Shown one piece after another: positions 61,874-64,000 of a DNA stretch of 64,000 nucleotides; the first letter of the stretch is position 1; every line of letters begins with the position of its first letter. The notes under the pieces were generated by a model. That model was not told where the DNA came from and made no database searches. It was given only the letters and a program-made list of their open reading frames with translations. The translations under genes and the position numbers were made by a program. Origin of the DNA: Maribacter aquivivus (GTDB taxonomy: Bacteria; Bacteroidota; Bacteroidia; Flavobacteriales; Flavobacteriaceae); assembly GCF_900142175.1 (NCBI RefSeq), contig NZ_FQZX01000001.1, positions 2,046,001 through 2,110,000 of the forward strand. Direction: 5' to 3'.

Positions 61874-62812
61874 ATGAAGAACAATTACTTAAAAAATAAA
61901 GTGGCTTTGGTAAGCGGCTCAAGTATGGGTATAGGTAAGGCAATTGCTTGGGAGTTGTTGCAGCAAGGGGCAAAAGTAATTTTAAATGGGCGTGATTATG
62001 AAAAGTTAATACGTACAAAAAATGACTTTTCTACTAACGGTTTTAAGGTGAAGTCAGTAATTGCAGACATTCGGGATCAAGATAAATGCAAGTTTTTGAT
62101 TGAGCAAACCATAAGTATTTATGGTCAACTAGATATTTTGGTGAATAACGCCGGCATGAGTAGTAGAGGGTCTATTGAACATTCTTCAGATAAAAATTTT
62201 ACTATTCTTTCTGAAACTAATTTTACCGGTGCCGCCCACTTAAGTAAATATGCAATTCCCTTTCTAAAAGAAACAAAAGGTCATGTTATTTTTATAAATA
62301 GCGTTGCTGGTTTTAGAGGAATGCCTTTCAATTCTGCTTACAGTGCTTCTAAAATGGCTCAAGCAGCCCTGTCAGAAGCATTAAGAATAGAGTTATATGA
62401 TTTTGGTATTCATGTTGGAATTGCCTTTGTGGGATTTACTCAAAACGATCCGGATAAAAAAATTTTGGACGTAGATGGTTCACTTGTGTATTTACCCAAA
62501 CGTAACAATTTGCGATTGGCCACTGCAGAATCTGTGGCAAAGAGTATTCGTATAATGATTGAAAAAAGGAAAAAAAGAATAACCTTAACAGGATTGGGAA
62601 ATTTAGCCAATTTTATATTTCGTTATTTTCCTATATTCAGTAATTGGTTAATCTGGCTTAATCGTGAAAAAATAAAAAGCCAGTATACAATGATCGGTGG
62701 TAAAAAAGTAAATGAAAATGCTCAGGTAAATAACCAATATAAAGAAATAATTACTGGGGTAGAAGGTAAGGTAAAGACGGTTTTAAAGTCCCCCAACATT
62801 AAAACTTATTAA
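61874..62812 (+). CDS. Short-chain dehydrogenase/reductase
   Basis: 312 residues. Classical SDR: NAD(P) motif GSSMGIGKA (TGxxxGxG type), NNAG in LVNNAGMSS, catalytic Ser in INSVAG and the YSASK motif (Y-x-x-x-K). A C-terminal extension of about 65 residues with a hydrophobic stretch (ANFIFRYFPIFSNWLIWLNR) suggests membrane association. The last 30 bp overlap the end of the convergent USP gene. Substrate unknown. Confidence 0.88.
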   Translation: MKNNYLKNKVALVSGSSMGIGKAIAWELLQQGAKVILNGRDYEKLIRTKNDFSTNGFKVKSVIADIRDQDKCKFLIEQTISIYGQLDILVNNAGMSSRGSIEHSSDKNFTILSETNFTGAAHLSKYAIPFLKETKGHVIFINSVAGFRGMPFNSAYSASKMAQAALSEALRIELYDFGIHVGIAFVGFTQNDPDKKILDVDGSLVYLPKRNNLRLATAESVAKSIRIMIEKRKKRITLTGLGNLANFIFRYFPIFSNWLIWLNREKIKSQYTMIGGKKVNENAQVNNQYKEIITGVEGKVKTVLKSPNIKTY

Positions 62813-63628
62813 AGGAACTGTACTTTTTTTTACCATTGTTTTTACCAGGTCTGAATGAAAATATTTATTGTAAAAAGTATTTTCTTTTCGTTCTAACATG
62901 GCCAATACATCAGCTTTGGTATGTTCAAGGTACCATAGCAGGTCTTCTATAAATTTTTCTGAAAAGACTAAATCAAATTCTATTTTGGCATAGTCTACTT
63001 TTGCTCTTACGTCTTCTTTGAACCATTCCATTTGAGCCTCTACTTCGTTTTCCTTTCCTGTAGTTATATGTACAACTCTAATTTGTGCATTGAATTTATT
63101 AGCAATATTTGCCAGTTTATTGATAGCGAAAATATCTGCTGTCTCAAAATCTGTAGCGTAAATTATTTTATTGAAATGTATTTTTTCACATCCTTTAGGT
63201 ACCACTATTAATGTACAAGGAGATTTTCTTAGAAGCGAAATTGCCGTATTTCCCAATAGAAACTCTTTAACCGTGTTTGTTCCCTTAGCTCCAACACATA
63301 TAAGGTCTACACTAAATTTAACGGCTTTTTCTAAAAGACTGTTCGTAACCGAATTTTCTTCATCAACGACAAAACTTATATTTAGATCATTTACCGGTTC
63401 GTCTATATGTTTTGCAAAAAAGTTTTTCAACATCTTGCGATTTTTAACATAATGTTTTTTTTCTTTTTTCAAGTAGGTTAGCGTTACCGTGCTAGCAAGT
63501 GTTATAGGTATATCAAAAACATGTATGATAATCAATTTAGCATTGAATTTTTTAGCTAAAATATATGCAACCCGTAACGCCGAAACGGAATTTTCTGAAT
63601 AATCGGTAGCATATAGAATAGTCTTCAT
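62783..63628 (-). CDS. Universal stress protein, tandem domain
   Basis: 281 residues. Domain 1 is ILYATDYSENSVSAL with loop GAKGTNTVKEFLLGNT. Domain 2 is IIYATDFETADIFAIN without a loop, ending VPLISFNV. It is paired with the 57873 gene by sequence (shared 'MEWFKEDV/DALKEKV' and 'DVLAML/DMVVMLERE.....K.FH.D.VK.M' segments). Its stop codon lies inside the end of the SDR gene (convergent overlap). Confidence 0.9.
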   Translation of the reverse strand: MKTILYATDYSENSVSALRVAYILAKKFNAKLIIIHVFDIPITLASTVTLTYLKKEKKHYVKNRKMLKNFFAKHIDEPVNDLNISFVVDEENSVTNSLLEKAVKFSVDLICVGAKGTNTVKEFLLGNTAISLLRKSPCTLIVVPKGCEKIHFNKIIYATDFETADIFAINKLANIANKFNAQIRVVHITTGKENEVEAQMEWFKEDVRAKVDYAKIEFDLVFSEKFIEDLLWYLEHTKADVLAMLERKENTFYNKYFHSDLVKTMVKKSTVPLISFNVGGL

Positions 63629-63653
63629 GACAGTAGTTTTTTGTTTGTAGATA

Positions 63654-63695
63654 TAAATCTAAGGTTGCCACTTATCAAAAGAAATGATGAAGGTC
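63654..63695 (-). promoter_or_regulatory. Box promoter for the 63628 USP gene
   Basis: The box TGATGAAGGTCA (63684-63695) with TAGATTTA (63654-63661), one base closer (22 nt) than standard. Centre to start is 61.5 bp. Confidence 0.68.
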
Positions 63696-63716
63696 ATAAT
63701 TGGTTTTTCATGCTAA

Positions 63717-63759
63717 TGATTTAGATCATTTCTTGCAGGGTATTTCTCTTATAGATTTA
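63717..63759 (+). promoter_or_regulatory. Box promoter for the partial gene at the window's end
   Basis: The box TGATTTAGATCA (63717-63728), 23 nt, then TAGATTTA (63752-63759). Centre to start is 59.5 bp. The facing box for the USP gene lies 33 bp to the left. Confidence 0.76.
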
Positions 63760-63781
63760 CAGGATAGCGATTAAATTGTAG

Positions 63782-64000
63782 ATGATGAGTGATTTAGACT
63801 ATAAAAACGATTTGAAATTATTAGAAAATGGCCCTTGGGACGAGCTTTATGTATTGACCAATCACTGGGTTTCAGATCTTCAATTTTATAGGGATGATCT
63901 TAAGTTTTTAAATCATCTAATAGAAAAATATTTCATTTGGCTTTCAAAAGAAGAAAATCTGCAAATGATTAAAGAGCTAAAATTAGGTTTACAGGAAACT
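63782..64000 (+). CDS. Small helical protein of the W-x8-D-[DE]-x2-F family (member D), 5' part
   Basis: 73 residues are visible before the window ends without a stop. ATG at 63782 is followed by a second ATG at 63785; either could be the start. Residues about 29-47 show the family block W-VSDLQFYR-D-D-LK-F-L-NH-L-I, aligned without gaps with members A, B and C. The protein is helical and acidic before the block. Function unknown. Confidence 0.7.
   Translation, partial: MMSDLDYKNDLKLLENGPWDELYVLTNHWVSDLQFYRDDLKFLNHLIEKYFIWLSKEENLQMIKELKLGLQET

Noticed and set aside
1..64000. CRISPR arrays, complete insertion sequences, intact rRNA or tRNA genes, phage structural genes
   Set aside because: Looked for throughout; no regular repeat-spacer pattern, transposase or integrase frame, intact tRNA cloverleaf or rRNA segment was recognised.

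Overview
The window looks like a chromosome segment of a marine, polysaccharide-degrading member of the Flavobacteriaceae (Bacteroidota). It is AT-rich. It carries a SusD-family C-terminus, a VCBS/ASPIC lipoprotein, GH16 and GH88 enzymes, short signal peptides ending in a lipoprotein Cys, and promoters with the Bacteroidota -7 element TAnnTTTG. The species cannot be named from this sequence; Zobellia, Maribacter or Arenibacter relatives would fit.

Region 1 (1-8.1 kb) is the end of a polysaccharide-utilisation locus: susD 3' end, VCBS/UnbV lipoprotein, GH16 enzyme, a decayed sodium:solute symporter tail, and a GH88 unsaturated-uronyl hydrolase. It is closed by a strong terminator and a tRNA-3'-like remnant. 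A D-2-hydroxyacid (D-lactate) dehydrogenase follows.

Region 2 (8.2-64 kb) appears to be one large stress/dormancy island. It holds ten tandem-domain universal stress proteins (USPs), a ribosome hibernation factor, Hsp20, a TerB-like and a DUF2267 protein, and a class II (B12) ribonucleotide reductase. It also holds two PfkB kinases, PEP synthase, a ROK glucokinase, an M50/CBS intramembrane protease, a P2-type cation ATPase, a persulfide dioxygenase/SQR pair, split FeoB with a DtxR-FeoA protein, two BON proteins, dodecin, an archease-like protein, oxidoreductases and many small unknowns. In the middle sits a 1050-aa soluble multi-PAS histidine kinase with a LOV signature (GTNCNFLQ), overlapping the gene for a response regulator with a CRP/FNR-type DNA-binding end.

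The main observation is a common promoter. The 12-bp dyad TGAYNNNNRTCA (called 'the box' below) occurs about 30 times between genes from 8.7 kb to the end, and I saw none in the PUL intergenic regions. In most cases a TAnnTTTG-like -7 element begins exactly 23 nt after the box. That places the dyad near -40, the class II activator position of CRP/FNR proteins. Four boxes sit midway between divergent genes. One box points into a 335-nt leader ahead of the kinase gene, and another into a gene-free stretch ending in a terminator, a likely sRNA. The gene content strongly resembles the Mycobacterium tuberculosis DosR dormancy regulon, but the predicted regulator chemistry is unrelated. Four small proteins of this regulon share an apparently uncatalogued motif, W-x8-D-[DE]-x2-F-[LF]-x2-L-[LI].

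Most annotations rest on motif recognition by eye. No database search was possible.
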